64,000 nucleotides of DNA from Thermoanaerobacter sp. A7A (GCF_000445185.1 NZ_AVAF01000032.1:23932-87931); one strand, 5' to 3'; positions 17,591-29,796 are shown, counted from the stretch's first letter. The notes: a model not told the origin generated them from the letters alone. Program-made: numbers and translations.

Positions 17591-20077
17591 TTAATGTATC
17601 TCTTGAAGCGTCTTTTGGGATTCTTCTATTATCTGTTTGGTCATTTCAGTCATAGGCTTTGGCTCTAATGATTTGGAATTTGCTTTGTCAAACATTTTTT
17701 GTACATCTACCGCTTTTTGCAAAAATTCTTTTGCCTTTTCTTTATCTCCATTGTTTAAATAATACATACCAACTTTGTTATAAGCATCAGCTAATTGCTG
17801 GTAATTTTCTGGCCTCAATGGTTGTACTTCCACTGCTTTTAATACATATTTAAGGCCAAGGTCAATTTGTCCATGAGCAAGATAGAAAGCTCCCAGTTGG
17901 GCATTAAGTTGAGAATTAAAAGGCTCTAATTGCACGGCTTTTTCTTCCTCAAACATCGCTTTTTGAAGCCTTACAGCATCCTTTAACTGGTCACCAAAGG
18001 CGGTGAGAATTTGCCCGTATGTCATTCTGTATTTTGCGTTCCAAGGGTCATAGGATACTGCTTTTTCATAATTTTGTTCCGCCAAAATAAGATTTTGTTG
18101 TCTCAAAAAGTTATCCCCTTTTACGGCATAACTTAGCGCTACTGACATAGAGGTAGACATAAACATTACAACAAAGGCTACAACTATCGCTAAATAGTTT
18201 AAGTAAATTTTTTTGTTTTTTACTTTAACTTTTAGTATGTCCAGAGAATTTATTATACCAATTAACGCCCAAAGTGCAATAGATACTGCAGAAAGCGACA
18301 GGTCAAAATCCATTGCAGCATGAGCGTAAAGACTTACTATTGCTGTTATAATTGCAGCAATTAAAATTCTGTCTTTGTCTTCCATGTATCCTTTATACAC
18401 TCTATGCATGCTTCTAAAAAGGGATACCAACAAAAATATTATAGCAATAGCTCCAATGATACCCGTATCTAAAAGTACCTGCATGAAATAGTTATGAGTC
18501 TGAGTAGTCCAATACAGGTAAGATTGGTATTTGAAATATAGTGATGCCCATGCACCACCACCTGCTCCCAATATAGGATAATCTTTAAAAATTTTTAATC
18601 CATCTTTGTAAAACTGCATTCTTTGTGAGCTACTTTGGGTTGACAGGCTTATATCTTGGACACGTGATGCAATATTCTCTGGCAAGTACTTGTATTTTAA
18701 CATTATGTTTTGTGCTTCATAAGGAGCATTTTTAGGATATATTTGCGCCTTTGTAAAAGTAACTGATGTATTTTGAAATCTATTCACAAATGTTATGGCA
18801 AGCCTTTTTGTGTCTTTCAAAGTAGAAAATTCTATTGTTTTTTCTCCTATGAAATTGTCTTTATCGTAAAATTCTGTAATTTTAGTGGATTGGTCATTTT
18901 CATTTCTGCTGTTTATTATTATGCCGTAAGCCCAATCCTTATTTGAGGGATTTTTGGCTACAACATCGTATTTTAATACATAAACTCTGTCAGGTTCTGC
19001 ACTCACAAATCTCGTTATGCTTTTTATGCTGTCAGGCTCCTCTACATCATGTTTTAAAGTCAAAGGAACTTGTGTCGTAAAAACTATGTATCCTGCTGCT
19101 AACACAAAGATTCCAATTGCAGCAGCAATAGCTATTCCCACTTTCACATTTATTTTATTGACAACACTTACAAAAAAGCTTATTGCGTATGTAACAATTA
19201 GTGAAGCAAAAACCCCAATCAAATACCATTTGATTAAATTGAGAGCTACACCGCTGGCAACTGCTGAATTAAATTTTACTATAGGCAGTGCTGAAGCAAT
19301 TAAAACCCCTACAAAATACATAAAAGGTTCTATTCTTTTGCCTCTTGGCATCAAAAACATGAGGATAATGCCAAGGAAAGGAAGCATAAGCCATGCTCCG
19401 CGAGATAAGGTAAATACATAGGCGTAAAACTGTGTATAAGCGGTTACGCCGTATATTGCCTTTAAATATTTATTATCAGTATAAGAAATTAAAGCTAAAT
19501 TGACAAGGAAAAAAGCCATCAAAAATGAAGCTGTTGTATTAGGGTACTGAAAAGTAGAGTTTATCCTGCCTCCTACCCATGAACCGTTGTAATGGATGAG
19601 ATTAACTGAAGATCCCAGCCCCACAACCGCTACTACAAAAGAGCTTAAAACTAGCACATTTAACAGCATAAAAATTTTTTTGTTATCTTTTACGGTTCTA
19701 CTAACCATAAAATACATGAACAAATAATCAAAATATCTCAAAACTTCCCCTATGCTCGCCCTTATATTTACAGCAAAAAAACTAGAGATTATATACGCCA
19801 CTACAAGAGATAAAGCAGCATAGTCTAAGGTAGTACTTATTATGGGTTCTTTTTGCACAATTTTAAAAATAGCCCATATAATAAATACCGCAGAAGTCAA
19901 TGCAATCGTGGGAAACATTTCTTTTTCAAAGTACATGCCTCTAAAAAAAGGTGGATAAAATACGAGAACTAAAAGCAATATATAAAATATTGTGTCTAAG
20001 CTTGCAAAACTTCTGTAGGTTTTTTTCGTTTGTTTTTTTAATGTCTTGCCCTTTTTTACAGCTACTTTTTGTGCCAT
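17591..20077 (-). CDS. O-antigen ligase-like membrane protein with C-terminal TPR repeats
   Basis: An 828-residue protein. Residues about 30-340 hold some ten membrane segments, interrupted by a large extracytoplasmic domain (about 345-490) that looks like a beta-rich insert. The Wzy_C/O-antigen ligase motif follows (ILGAGGGAWASLYFKYQ, then TQTHNYFMQVLLDTGIIG), then four more membrane helices. From about residue 690 to the end are TPR-like repeats (AEQNYEKAVSYDPWNAKYR, LKYVLKAVEVQPLRPENYQQLADAYNKVG). Such proteins join glycans to proteins or lipids, as in pilin or S-layer glycosylation. The start is the ATG at 20077 behind AAGGGG. It is separated from the main polysaccharide operon by the nuclease genes. 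Confidence 0.85.
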   Translation of the reverse strand: MAQKVAVKKGKTLKKQTKKTYRSFASLDTIFYILLLVLVFYPPFFRGMYFEKEMFPTIALTSAVFIIWAIFKIVQKEPIISTTLDYAALSLVVAYIISSFFAVNIRASIGEVLRYFDYLFMYFMVSRTVKDNKKIFMLLNVLVLSSFVVAVVGLGSSVNLIHYNGSWVGGRINSTFQYPNTTASFLMAFFLVNLALISYTDNKYLKAIYGVTAYTQFYAYVFTLSRGAWLMLPFLGIILMFLMPRGKRIEPFMYFVGVLIASALPIVKFNSAVASGVALNLIKWYLIGVFASLIVTYAISFFVSVVNKINVKVGIAIAAAIGIFVLAAGYIVFTTQVPLTLKHDVEEPDSIKSITRFVSAEPDRVYVLKYDVVAKNPSNKDWAYGIIINSRNENDQSTKITEFYDKDNFIGEKTIEFSTLKDTKRLAITFVNRFQNTSVTFTKAQIYPKNAPYEAQNIMLKYKYLPENIASRVQDISLSTQSSSQRMQFYKDGLKIFKDYPILGAGGGAWASLYFKYQSYLYWTTQTHNYFMQVLLDTGIIGAIAIIFLLVSLFRSMHRVYKGYMEDKDRILIAAIITAIVSLYAHAAMDFDLSLSAVSIALWALIGIINSLDILKVKVKNKKIYLNYLAIVVAFVVMFMSTSMSVALSYAVKGDNFLRQQNLILAEQNYEKAVSYDPWNAKYRMTYGQILTAFGDQLKDAVRLQKAMFEEEKAVQLEPFNSQLNAQLGAFYLAHGQIDLGLKYVLKAVEVQPLRPENYQQLADAYNKVGMYYLNNGDKEKAKEFLQKAVDVQKMFDKANSKSLEPKPMTEMTKQIIEESQKTLQEIH

Positions 20078-20130
20078 TTTCAATCCCCTTTTCTTGTAGC
20101 ATTTTAATCCATTAAGACCACAGTATATAC

Positions 20131-20163
20131 ATATTCGACAAAAATTTCACTTTTCCTTCTTTT
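20131..20163 (-). repeat. 33-bp intergenic motif, copy B, with a perfect Spo0A-box sequence
   Basis: The second copy of the motif found at 15225-15257. On the minus strand positions 20141-20134 read TTGTCGAA, which equals the consensus Spo0A box. It lies about 55-85 bases upstream of the O-antigen-ligase/TPR gene start. An 8-base match can occur by chance, so binding is not claimed; the repeated context makes it worth noting. Confidence 0.55.
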
Positions 20164-20274
20164 TATCAAACTATCAATTACAAATTTAAAATCGCAAAAA
20201 GGCACAATTTGCCTCAATCACACATTTTAATTGCAAGAATATAATAAAGTGAAAATAGAAAAAGGAGGATGGGT

Positions 20275-21285
20275 ATGAGGCTTAAGTACTTAATTGTATT
20301 CCTGTTAGTATTAGCCCTTACAGTTTCTTTATTTGCAGGGTGTATAAATAAAAGTCAAAAACTTACAAAAATTAATTTTGTAGAAACAGTCCATTCTATT
20401 TTTTACGCTCCCTATTACGTAGCTGTAAGCCAAGGCTTTTTCAAAGAACAGGGGCTGGAACTCGTCATTACAACTGCTCAAGGGTCAGATAAAGCTGCAA
20501 CGGCCGTTTTATCAGGCACAGCAGACATAGGACTTCAAGGGCCTGAAACCACTGTATACGTACTTAAAGAAGGTAGAGATGATTATCTTGTAAACTTTGG
20601 GCAGCTCACAAGAAAAGATGGGTCTTTCCTTTTGGGGAAAAAGCCTGAACCGGACTTTAAATGGGAAAATTTAAGAGGCAAAAAGGTAATAGGTGGAAGG
20701 CCTGGCGGAATGCCTCAAATGACACTGGAATACATTTTAAAAGAGCACGGCATAAATCCAAAAACAGATTTAACTCTCATCACCAATCTTCAATTTACAG
20801 CTGCAGCGGGAGCTTTTATGTCTTCCGATGCTGATTACGTGGCGTTATTCGAACCTACAGCTTCCCTAGTTGAAAAACAAAAAGGTGGATACATTGTAGC
20901 ATCAGTTGGCGCTTCCAGTCATGAAGTTCCTTATACGACTTTTAATGCAAGAAAAAGCTATATTGAAAAACATCCCGATATAATACAGCGTTTTGTAAAT
21001 GCAGCGTATAAGGGAATGCTGTGGGTGGAATCTCATTCTCCTAAAGAAGTAGCAGAAGCAATTAAGCCTTTCTTCCCAGATGCTGATATAGACCTTATGG
21101 CGACAGCTATTGAAAGATACAAAAATCAAAACACCTGGGGCACTACTCTAAAAATGAAAGTTGAAGACTTTGATTTTTTGCAAAATATACTTTTAGATGC
21201 AAGTGTAATAAAAGAAAAGGTGGACTCACATCTTCTAATCAACAACACTTTCGCTGAAAAAGCTGAAAAAATGATCAAAAAGTAG
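20275..21285 (+). CDS. ABC transporter substrate-binding lipoprotein, NMT1/THI5-like
   Basis: A 336-residue periplasmic-binding-type lipoprotein: basic N-terminus, a hydrophobic stretch and the lipobox LFAGC with the cysteine at about residue 24. The mature part has the NMT1-like pattern FVETVHSIFYAPYYVAVSQGFFKEQGLELVI and GTADIGLQGPETTVY, then GRPGGMPQMTLEYIL. Relatives bind thiamine pyrimidines, riboflavin precursors, sulfonates or nitrate, so the substrate is unknown. No TPP riboswitch precedes it, which argues against a simple thiamine role. The start at 20275 is chosen because AGGAGG is six bases upstream; the ATG at 20269 overlaps that site. ATPase and permease genes follow. Confidence 0.88.
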   Translation: MRLKYLIVFLLVLALTVSLFAGCINKSQKLTKINFVETVHSIFYAPYYVAVSQGFFKEQGLELVITTAQGSDKAATAVLSGTADIGLQGPETTVYVLKEGRDDYLVNFGQLTRKDGSFLLGKKPEPDFKWENLRGKKVIGGRPGGMPQMTLEYILKEHGINPKTDLTLITNLQFTAAAGAFMSSDADYVALFEPTASLVEKQKGGYIVASVGASSHEVPYTTFNARKSYIEKHPDIIQRFVNAAYKGMLWVESHSPKEVAEAIKPFFPDADIDLMATAIERYKNQNTWGTTLKMKVEDFDFLQNILLDASVIKEKVDSHLLINNTFAEKAEKMIKK

Positions 21286-21294
21286 GGTTTTAAA

Positions 21295-21329
21295 TTGTGC
21301 TCAATATGTCCCTCCCATATTGAGCACAA
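21295..21329 (+). terminator. Strong hairpin between substrate-binding and ATPase genes
   Basis: TTGTGCTCAATATG (21295-21308) pairs perfectly with 21316-21329 across a 7-base loop and is followed by CTCCCCTTTTATT. The T run is weak, so it may act as a partial terminator or as an mRNA stabiliser that keeps the binding-protein message more abundant than the transporter genes. Confidence 0.6.
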
Positions 21330-21369
21330 CTCCCCTTTTATTAACTTCACATAGAAGGGAGTGTCTTTT

Positions 21370-22116
21370 ATGAATAAAATAATGGTCAGCCTCAAAGATG
21401 TATCCTTTAATTATCACACCTTAGAGGGTGAAACTGAAGCTTTAAAAAATATTTCTTTTGATGTGTACGAAGGAGAATTTGTAGGGATTATAGGCCCTTC
21501 TGGGTGTGGCAAATCTACTCTTCTTTCGATTATTTCCGGTCTTTTAAAGCCTTCTTACGGAAGTGTAGAGGTAAATGGAAAAATAGGCTATATGCTCCAA
21601 AAAGACCACCTTTTTGAATGGCGAAATATATGGCAAAATGCGCTACTTGGACTTGAAATACAAAAAAGTCTAACAGAAGAGTCTAAAAAATACGTAGAAG
21701 GTTTGCTTGTAAAATACGGCCTCGGCGAGTTTAAAAACCATTATCCTAATCAATTGTCAGGTGGGATGCGACAAAGAGCCGCTCTCATAAGGACATTGGC
21801 TTTAAAACCAGACATACTTTTACTAGATGAGGCCTTTTCTGCTTTAGACTACCAAACAAGACTTGCTATATCCGATGAAGTGTATAAAATTCTTAAATAT
21901 GAGCAAAAAACTGCGGTCATAGTAACTCACGATATCTCAGAGGCAATTTCTATGTGTGACAGAATTGTAGTGCTATCAAATAGGCCTGCCCATGTAAAAA
22001 AGATTTATGACATTGTCTTAACCTGTGAAGATCGAACTCCCATAGGCTGCAGAAAAGCTCCTGAGTTTAGAGAATATTTTAATTCTATTTGGAAGGAGTT
22101 GGATGTCCATGTATGA
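21370..22116 (+). CDS. ABC transporter ATP-binding protein (NMT1-type importer)
   Basis: A 248-residue ATPase that powers the importer encoded on either side. Visible motifs: Walker A GPSGCGKST, Q-loop MLQKDHLFEW, signature LSGGMRQRAALIRTL, Walker B ILLLDEAFSALD and the H-loop VTHDISEA. The closest general types are SsuB/TauB/ThiZ ATPases. The ATG at 21370 has a GAAGGGAG site eight bases upstream and is preferred to the GTG at 21361. Its end overlaps the permease start by 14 bases. Confidence 0.92.
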   Translation: MNKIMVSLKDVSFNYHTLEGETEALKNISFDVYEGEFVGIIGPSGCGKSTLLSIISGLLKPSYGSVEVNGKIGYMLQKDHLFEWRNIWQNALLGLEIQKSLTEESKKYVEGLLVKYGLGEFKNHYPNQLSGGMRQRAALIRTLALKPDILLLDEAFSALDYQTRLAISDEVYKILKYEQKTAVIVTHDISEAISMCDRIVVLSNRPAHVKKIYDIVLTCEDRTPIGCRKAPEFREYFNSIWKELDVHV

Positions 22117-22921
22117 AGCAGCAACCCCTTATATTTCAAAGGAGCACAGGGAATTTTTAAAAAAAGTTAAGAGAAAAAATGTATTGATACGAGTCACCCA
22201 ATTTGCATTATTAATCCTCTTTTTCGCTACATGGGAAATTGTCGCAAGGTATAAAATTGTAGACCCTTTTTTGGTCAGCCAGCCTTCAAGAATGCTGAAA
22301 ACTATGATGACTTTAAGCCAGAATGGTTCTCTTTTTATGCACATATGGGTTACTTTGAGTGAAACGATAATAGGTTTTACTCTTGGCACAATAATTGGCA
22401 TGATAATCGCTATACTTTTGTGGTGGTCAGATTTTTTGTCAAAAGTTGCAGAACCTTATTTGGTTGTACTTAATAGCCTCCCTAAAATTGCATTGGGTCC
22501 TATATTTATAGTTTGGATGGGAAATGGAGAAGCTCCAATAATTACAATGGCTCTTGCTATTTCATTGATAGTAACTATAATCAGCTTGCAAACGGGTTTT
22601 AAAGAAGTAGACGAAGAAAAAATAAAACTTTTAAAGACTTTTGGTGCCACAAAAATGCAAATACTTACAAAATGTATTCTTCCCGCCAGTGTCCCAACGA
22701 TTATTTCCGCCATAAAAATAAACATCGGACTTTCCTGGGTAGGAGTAATTACAGGAGAATTCTTAGTTTCTAAAGCAGGTTTGGGATATTTGATTGTCTA
22801 CGGCGGTCAAATTTTTAAGTTGGATTTGGTAATGACAAGTGTCATGATACTCTCAATACTTTCTGCCTTGATGTACATTTTTATAGTGTATCTTGAAAAA
22901 AAGCTGATAAGGTGGAGATAG
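22103..22921 (+). CDS. ABC transporter permease (NMT1-type importer)
   Basis: A 272-residue inner-membrane protein of the SsuC/TauC/ThiX class, with six predicted membrane helices. The cytoplasmic EAA-type loop is visible around EEKIKLLKTFGATKMQILTKCILPASVPTIISA, which docks on the ATPase. The last segment (ITGEFLVSKAGLGYLIVYGGQ) is typical of the class. It starts inside the ATPase gene behind AAGGAG, which fits translational coupling. Together the three genes form one importer of unknown aromatic, heterocyclic or sulfonate substrate. Confidence 0.92.
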   Translation: MSMYEAATPYISKEHREFLKKVKRKNVLIRVTQFALLILFFATWEIVARYKIVDPFLVSQPSRMLKTMMTLSQNGSLFMHIWVTLSETIIGFTLGTIIGMIIAILLWWSDFLSKVAEPYLVVLNSLPKIALGPIFIVWMGNGEAPIITMALAISLIVTIISLQTGFKEVDEEKIKLLKTFGATKMQILTKCILPASVPTIISAIKINIGLSWVGVITGEFLVSKAGLGYLIVYGGQIFKLDLVMTSVMILSILSALMYIFIVYLEKKLIRWR

Positions 22922-22992
22922 AAAACAGTGTTTTTTGTCTTTTTATGTGCTAAAATATGTATTGTAGTACTATAAATGCGGGGTGAAAACTA

Positions 22993-24624
22993 ATGAAAAT
23001 TGCATTAGCACAAATAAATCCAGTTGTAGGAGATATAAAAGGAAACTTTAAAAAGATAGTAGAGTTTATAAATACAGCAAAATACCAAAAAGCTGACCTT
23101 GTGGTGTTCCCTGAATTGTCTACTGTAGGTTATCCTCCTAAAGACTTTTTGTTTATGCAAGATTTTTTAGAAGCCAATGAAAAATATATAAATGAAATAG
23201 TCTTGCCCGCTACTTATCAAATCGGAGTAATACTTGGTACTGTAAGGCAAGACACAGAAGGCAATCTTTACAATTCTGCTTTTTTTATTTATGACGGTAA
23301 AATAGTCGAGGTTTTTGATAAGACTTTATTTCCAAACTATGACGTATTTGATGAAAAAAGGTATTTCAAACCAGCACAAATAAGAAAGGTAGCTTCTTTT
23401 AAAGGGATAAAATTAGGAGTTAATATATGTGAAGACATATGGAAAGATTATGTTTTTGAGCCAAATGTAGATTATTCTGTTGATGTTTTAGAAGAACAAT
23501 TTAAGCTAAAACCTGATATTTTTATAAATATTTCAGCATCTCCTTACTACTTGGGTAAGCAAAATATGAGAGTAGAAATGATAGAGAAAAAAATAAAAAA
23601 GTACGCAATTCCTTTTGTTTACGTGAATCAAGTTGGTGCAAATGATGAATTGATATTTGACGGTTCTAGCTTTGTAGTAAATGAAGAAGGCAAAAGAGTT
23701 GTGCAGCTTAAAGCTTTTGAGGAAGACATTAAAATTGTCGATATGGAAGAGCTTAAAAATTTTAAAGAGTTACCTGAGATAAAAGAGGATATATCATGGG
23801 TATACAATGCTCTCGTAGTTGGTGTAAGAGATTATTGTAAAAAATCAGGTTTTAAAAAGGCAGTAGTAGGCTTAAGCGGAGGAATAGATTCTGCAGTAGT
23901 TTGTGCCATTGCAGTAGAAGCTTTAGGAAAAGAAAATGTTCTTGCAGTTTCAATGCCTTCAAGATATTCCTCTGAAGGAAGTAAAACTGATGCAAGAATA
24001 CTGGCTGAAAATTTGGGAGTTGAATTTAGAGTAATCCCAATAGAGCCTGTGTTCAAAAGTTATTTATCCGTTTTCAATGGGGATAACAGCGTTATAGGTG
24101 ACCTGGCAGAAGAAAACATACAGGCAAGAATAAGAGGTAATTATTTAATGTTTATATCAAATAGGGAAGGGCACATTGTTTTAACTACCGGAAATAAATC
24201 AGAATTGGCAATGGGATATTGCACTCTTTACGGAGATATGAGCGGAAGCCTTGCACCAATTGCAGATGTACCTAAGACAATGGTATACGAGCTTGCGAAG
24301 TATATAAACAGAGAAAGAGAAATAATTCCAATTTCTATAATTGAAAAAGTTCCTTCTGCAGAATTAAGACCTAATCAAAAAGATGAAGACTCATTGCCTC
24401 CTTACAAGATTTTGGATGAAATATTAAAAATGTATATAGAGGAAAACAGGTCAGCAAAAGAAATAATAGAAAAAGGATATGATGAAAGATTGGTAAAAGA
24501 TGTTATAAATAAAGTCAACAGAGTAGAGTACAAAAGAAAACAAGCAGCACCTGGACTCAAAGTCACCACCAAAGCCTTTGGAACAGGAAGACGTATGCCA
24601 ATTGTTCACAACTTTAAACTGTGA
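22993..24624 (+). CDS. nadE: Glutamine-dependent NAD+ synthetase
   Basis: A 543-residue two-domain enzyme that makes NAD from deamido-NAD with ammonia taken from glutamine. The N-terminal nitrilase-like glutaminase (about 1-260) has the triad: E in VVFPELSTVGYPP, K in DKTLFPNYDVFDE and C in LGVNICEDIWKD. The C-terminal synthetase (about 270-543) has the ATP pyrophosphatase P-loop VGLSGGIDSAVV, TTGNKSELAMGYCTLYGDM and the C-terminal KVTTKAFGTGRRMPI. The start has GGGGTG upstream. It is a complete gene of normal length and ordinary housekeeping function. Confidence 0.96.
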   Translation: MKIALAQINPVVGDIKGNFKKIVEFINTAKYQKADLVVFPELSTVGYPPKDFLFMQDFLEANEKYINEIVLPATYQIGVILGTVRQDTEGNLYNSAFFIYDGKIVEVFDKTLFPNYDVFDEKRYFKPAQIRKVASFKGIKLGVNICEDIWKDYVFEPNVDYSVDVLEEQFKLKPDIFINISASPYYLGKQNMRVEMIEKKIKKYAIPFVYVNQVGANDELIFDGSSFVVNEEGKRVVQLKAFEEDIKIVDMEELKNFKELPEIKEDISWVYNALVVGVRDYCKKSGFKKAVVGLSGGIDSAVVCAIAVEALGKENVLAVSMPSRYSSEGSKTDARILAENLGVEFRVIPIEPVFKSYLSVFNGDNSVIGDLAEENIQARIRGNYLMFISNREGHIVLTTGNKSELAMGYCTLYGDMSGSLAPIADVPKTMVYELAKYINREREIIPISIIEKVPSAELRPNQKDEDSLPPYKILDEILKMYIEENRSAKEIIEKGYDERLVKDVINKVNRVEYKRKQAAPGLKVTTKAFGTGRRMPIVHNFKL

Positions 24625-24654
24625 TTTTTAAATAACTTGTGAGGAGGAGATATT

Positions 24655-25518
24655 TTGTCAAAACAATTAAAAAGCGACATTGTGCTCACCGTAGTAACCA
24701 TGGTGTGGGGGGCTACATTTATAATAGTCAAAAACGCTATACAGACACTTCCTGTATACAATTTTCTTTTTATACGCTTTTTATTGGCTTTTTCGCTTCT
24801 CGCAATAATCTTCTATAAAAAGTTAAAAACCATTGACAAAAAAACATTGGCTGCTGCTTCAGTAATTGGGACAATGCTTTTTTTAGGTTATGCCTTTCAG
24901 ACAATGGGACTTAAATACACTACAGCATCTAAATCAGGATTTATAACAGGGTTTAGCGTAGTGTTAGTGCCAATTTTAGAAGCAGTGCTTCTTAAAAGAA
25001 AGCCTTCAAAGCCTGCAATTTTAGGAATTGTCCTCGCTTTTATAGGACTTATACTGCTCACTACAAATATTGACTTATCTATTAACATAGGTGACTTTTT
25101 GACACTTTTGTGTGCCTTTGCTTTTGGAATGCAGATTGTTTTGATAGCAAAATACGCCTCCACCTTGGATACATATTTACTCGCTACTATTCAAATAGGA
25201 ATAGTTGCACTTTTAAGCGGCATTGTGACTTTTCTATTTGAAAAGCCTTTTATACCTACATCTGTCGATGTCTGGTTAGCCATTATAATAACCGGCTTTT
25301 TTGCTACGGCTTTTGCTATTGTTGCCCAAAATACAATGCAAGCGTACACTACTGCTACTCATACAGCTTTGATATTTGCATTAGAACCAGTTTTTGCTGC
25401 AATAGCTGCTTTTTTAATTGCAGGTGAAGTGATGTCCTTTAGAGCAATACTAGGCGGAATTTTTATGTTTGCAGGTATAGTGCTTTCCGAACTGCCTGAA
25501 AAGGAAGTGAGTAAATAA
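24655..25518 (+). CDS. EamA-type drug/metabolite transporter (DMT superfamily)
   Basis: A 287-residue membrane protein with ten predicted helices in two EamA repeats (about 1-140 and 150-285). MVWGATFIIVKNAIQTLPVYNFLFIRFLLAF opens the first and TATHTALIFALEPVFAAIAAFLIAGE lies in the second; both patterns are typical. Members export small molecules such as amino acids or drugs; the substrate here is unknown. It starts at TTG behind GAGGAGGA. A strong hairpin follows directly and also terminates the converging ATP synthase operon. Confidence 0.9.
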   Translation: MSKQLKSDIVLTVVTMVWGATFIIVKNAIQTLPVYNFLFIRFLLAFSLLAIIFYKKLKTIDKKTLAAASVIGTMLFLGYAFQTMGLKYTTASKSGFITGFSVVLVPILEAVLLKRKPSKPAILGIVLAFIGLILLTTNIDLSINIGDFLTLLCAFAFGMQIVLIAKYASTLDTYLLATIQIGIVALLSGIVTFLFEKPFIPTSVDVWLAIIITGFFATAFAIVAQNTMQAYTTATHTALIFALEPVFAAIAAFLIAGEVMSFRAILGGIFMFAGIVLSELPEKEVSK

Positions 25519-25521
25519 TAA

Positions 25522-25570
25522 AAAACTTCCTACTGCTTTTAAAAATCATCAGTAGGAAGTTTTATTTTTA
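25522..25570. terminator. Bidirectional rho-independent terminator
   Basis: AAAACTTCCTACTG (25522-25535) pairs with CAGTAGGAAGTTTT (25550-25563), with T-rich tails on both strands. It lies between the EamA gene (plus) and atpC (minus), which converge here. Confidence 0.85.
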
Positions 25571-25981
25571 CATTTTTTGATATTTGCTAGCAATTTGCAA
25601 TCTCATCAAAGCCCTCTTTAAGGCTGCTTCTGCCAAAAGATGTTCCTGTTTGCTTCTTTTTTGCCTAAGTTTTTCTTCTGCTCTTTCTTTGGCTGCTTGA
25701 GCACGAGCTATATCAATTTCTTCGGGCCATTCTACTGCACTGGACAAGATTGTCACACTGTCTCTTTTGACTTCCATAAAGCCGCCGGAAATAAATGCCT
25801 CTCTCCACTGTCCGTCTTTTTTTATCTGTAAAGTACCTGTACCTACGGCTGCTGTCATGGGGATGTGGCCTTTTAAAATACCTATTTGACCTGTGGTTAT
25901 GGTCACTATTATTTCTTCCACATCCCCTTCGTAAAATTTTCTATGAGGAGTTAAAACCTCGAGGTGAAAATTTTTATCCAT
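25568..25981 (-). CDS. atpC: ATP synthase F1 epsilon subunit
   Basis: A 137-residue central-stalk subunit. The N-terminal beta sandwich (about 1-85) has FHLEVLTPHRKFYEGDVEEIIV and GQIGILKGHIPMTAAVGTGTL, and the C-terminal helical hairpin (about 90-137) is rich in Arg, Lys, Glu and Ala, as needed for regulatory inhibition. The ATG at 25981 is used because AGGTG lies six bases before it; a GTG at 25990 is inside the ribosome site. It is the last gene of the operon, 10 bases after atpD. Confidence 0.95.
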   Translation of the reverse strand: MDKNFHLEVLTPHRKFYEGDVEEIIVTITTGQIGILKGHIPMTAAVGTGTLQIKKDGQWREAFISGGFMEVKRDSVTILSSAVEWPEEIDIARAQAAKERAEEKLRQKRSKQEHLLAEAALKRALMRLQIASKYQKM

Positions 25982-25991
25982 TCTTTTCACC

Positions 25992-28275
<2,284 letters not shown>

Positions 28276-28276
<1 letters not shown>

Positions 28277-29796
28277 TAACTATCACCCTTTGCGGCGTAC
28301 TTTTCTTTGTACTCCAAAATTGCAGCTTTTAATTTTTCTTCTGTTTCGGAACTTAAATCTTTTGTGTCTCTTATCGACTGTTTTATTTCGGGATAATTTA
28401 TATCCAAAAATTCTAAAAGTCCTTTTACAAAAGGTCTAACTTGTTCTACCTCGATATCAGCAACATATCTATTCATCACAGTATATATAGCTATTACTTG
28501 ATCTTCTACTGGCATTGGCTGATATTGAGGTTGCTTTGTGATTTCAACAATTCTTTCCCCTTGTCTTAAAACTTCAAGGGTTGCTTTATCTAAGTCAGAC
28601 CCAAATCGCGCAAAAACTTGCAATTCTCTATATTGAGAAAGTTCCAACCTTAAGCGACCAGCCACTTTTTTCATCGCCTTTATTTGTGCGGCACCGCCAA
28701 CACGGGATACAGATAGACCCACATTTATAGCTGGTCTTATTCCTGAATAGAAAAGCTCTGACTCAAGGTATATTTGTCCATCTGTGATTGAAATTACATT
28801 TGTAGGAATATATGCAGATATATCCCCTGCCAATGTTTCCACAATAGGAAGAGCCGTCAACGAACCTCCCCCGTATTCATCTGCAAGCCTTGCAGAACGT
28901 TCAAGAAGTCTTGAATGAAGGTAAAATACATCGCCAGGGTATGCTTCTCTTCCAGGTGGTCTTCTCAAAAGCAAGGATATAGTTCTATAAGCAATAGCAT
29001 GCTTTGAAAGGTCATCATAAACTACCAGTACATCTTTGCCTTGATACATAAAATGTTCTCCCATAGCGCAACCTGCATACGGAGCAATATACTGAAGTGC
29101 AGCTGAATCACTGGCAGTTGATGCGACAACTGTTGTATATTCCATAGCCCCATACTTTTCTAACATGTTTACAATTCCTGCAACAGTTGAAGCCTTTTGT
29201 CCTATAGCTACATATATACAATATACTCCTTTGTCTTTTTGATTTATTATAGTATCTATAGCAATAGCAGTTTTACCTGTTTGCCTATCTCCAATTATTA
29301 ATTCTCTCTGCCCTCTTCCTATAGGGATCATAGAATCTATAGCTAAAATACCTGTCTGTAAAGGTGTATCCACAGATTTCCTTCTTACTATTGGTGGAGC
29401 GGGATATTCAATTGGACGTTTTGTTTCGTAGTTTATTGGTCCTTTACCATCAATGGGCTCTCCTAAGGGGTTTACAACTCTTCCTAACATTTCTTTTCCA
29501 ACAGGCACTTCCATGATTCTGCCTGTTCTTTTTACTATATCCCCTTCTTTAACTTTTTCGGGGTCTCCAAGGACAACAACACCTACGGTATCTTCTTCAA
29601 GATTTAAGACCATTCCAACGACTCCACTTTCAAACTCCACCATTTCTCCGTAAATAGCATTGTCAAGGCCATAAATCCTCGCTATTCCATCACCTGATTG
29701 GATGACGTGTCCAATTTCCTGAGTTTCAAGGTTAAAATCGAAATTTTTTATTTTTTCTTCTATAACTGAGCTTATTTCTTCAGGTCTTATGCTCAT
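28276..29796 (-). CDS. atpA: ATP synthase F1 alpha subunit
   Basis: A 506-residue non-catalytic nucleotide-binding subunit. It has the P-loop [15 protein letters not shown] (about 168-182), the [16 protein letters not shown] region, the [11 protein letters not shown] switch and the family signature ending in [14 protein letters not shown], with the arginine finger in the VSRVG motif. The N-terminus begins with [14 protein letters not shown], which contacts the delta subunit. AGAAGGTGA precedes the ATG. Complete and ordinary. Confidence 0.97.

Noticed and set aside
20078..20274. TPP riboswitch before the NMT1-like importer
   Set aside because: None of the conserved aptamer blocks seen at 49100-49200 are present.
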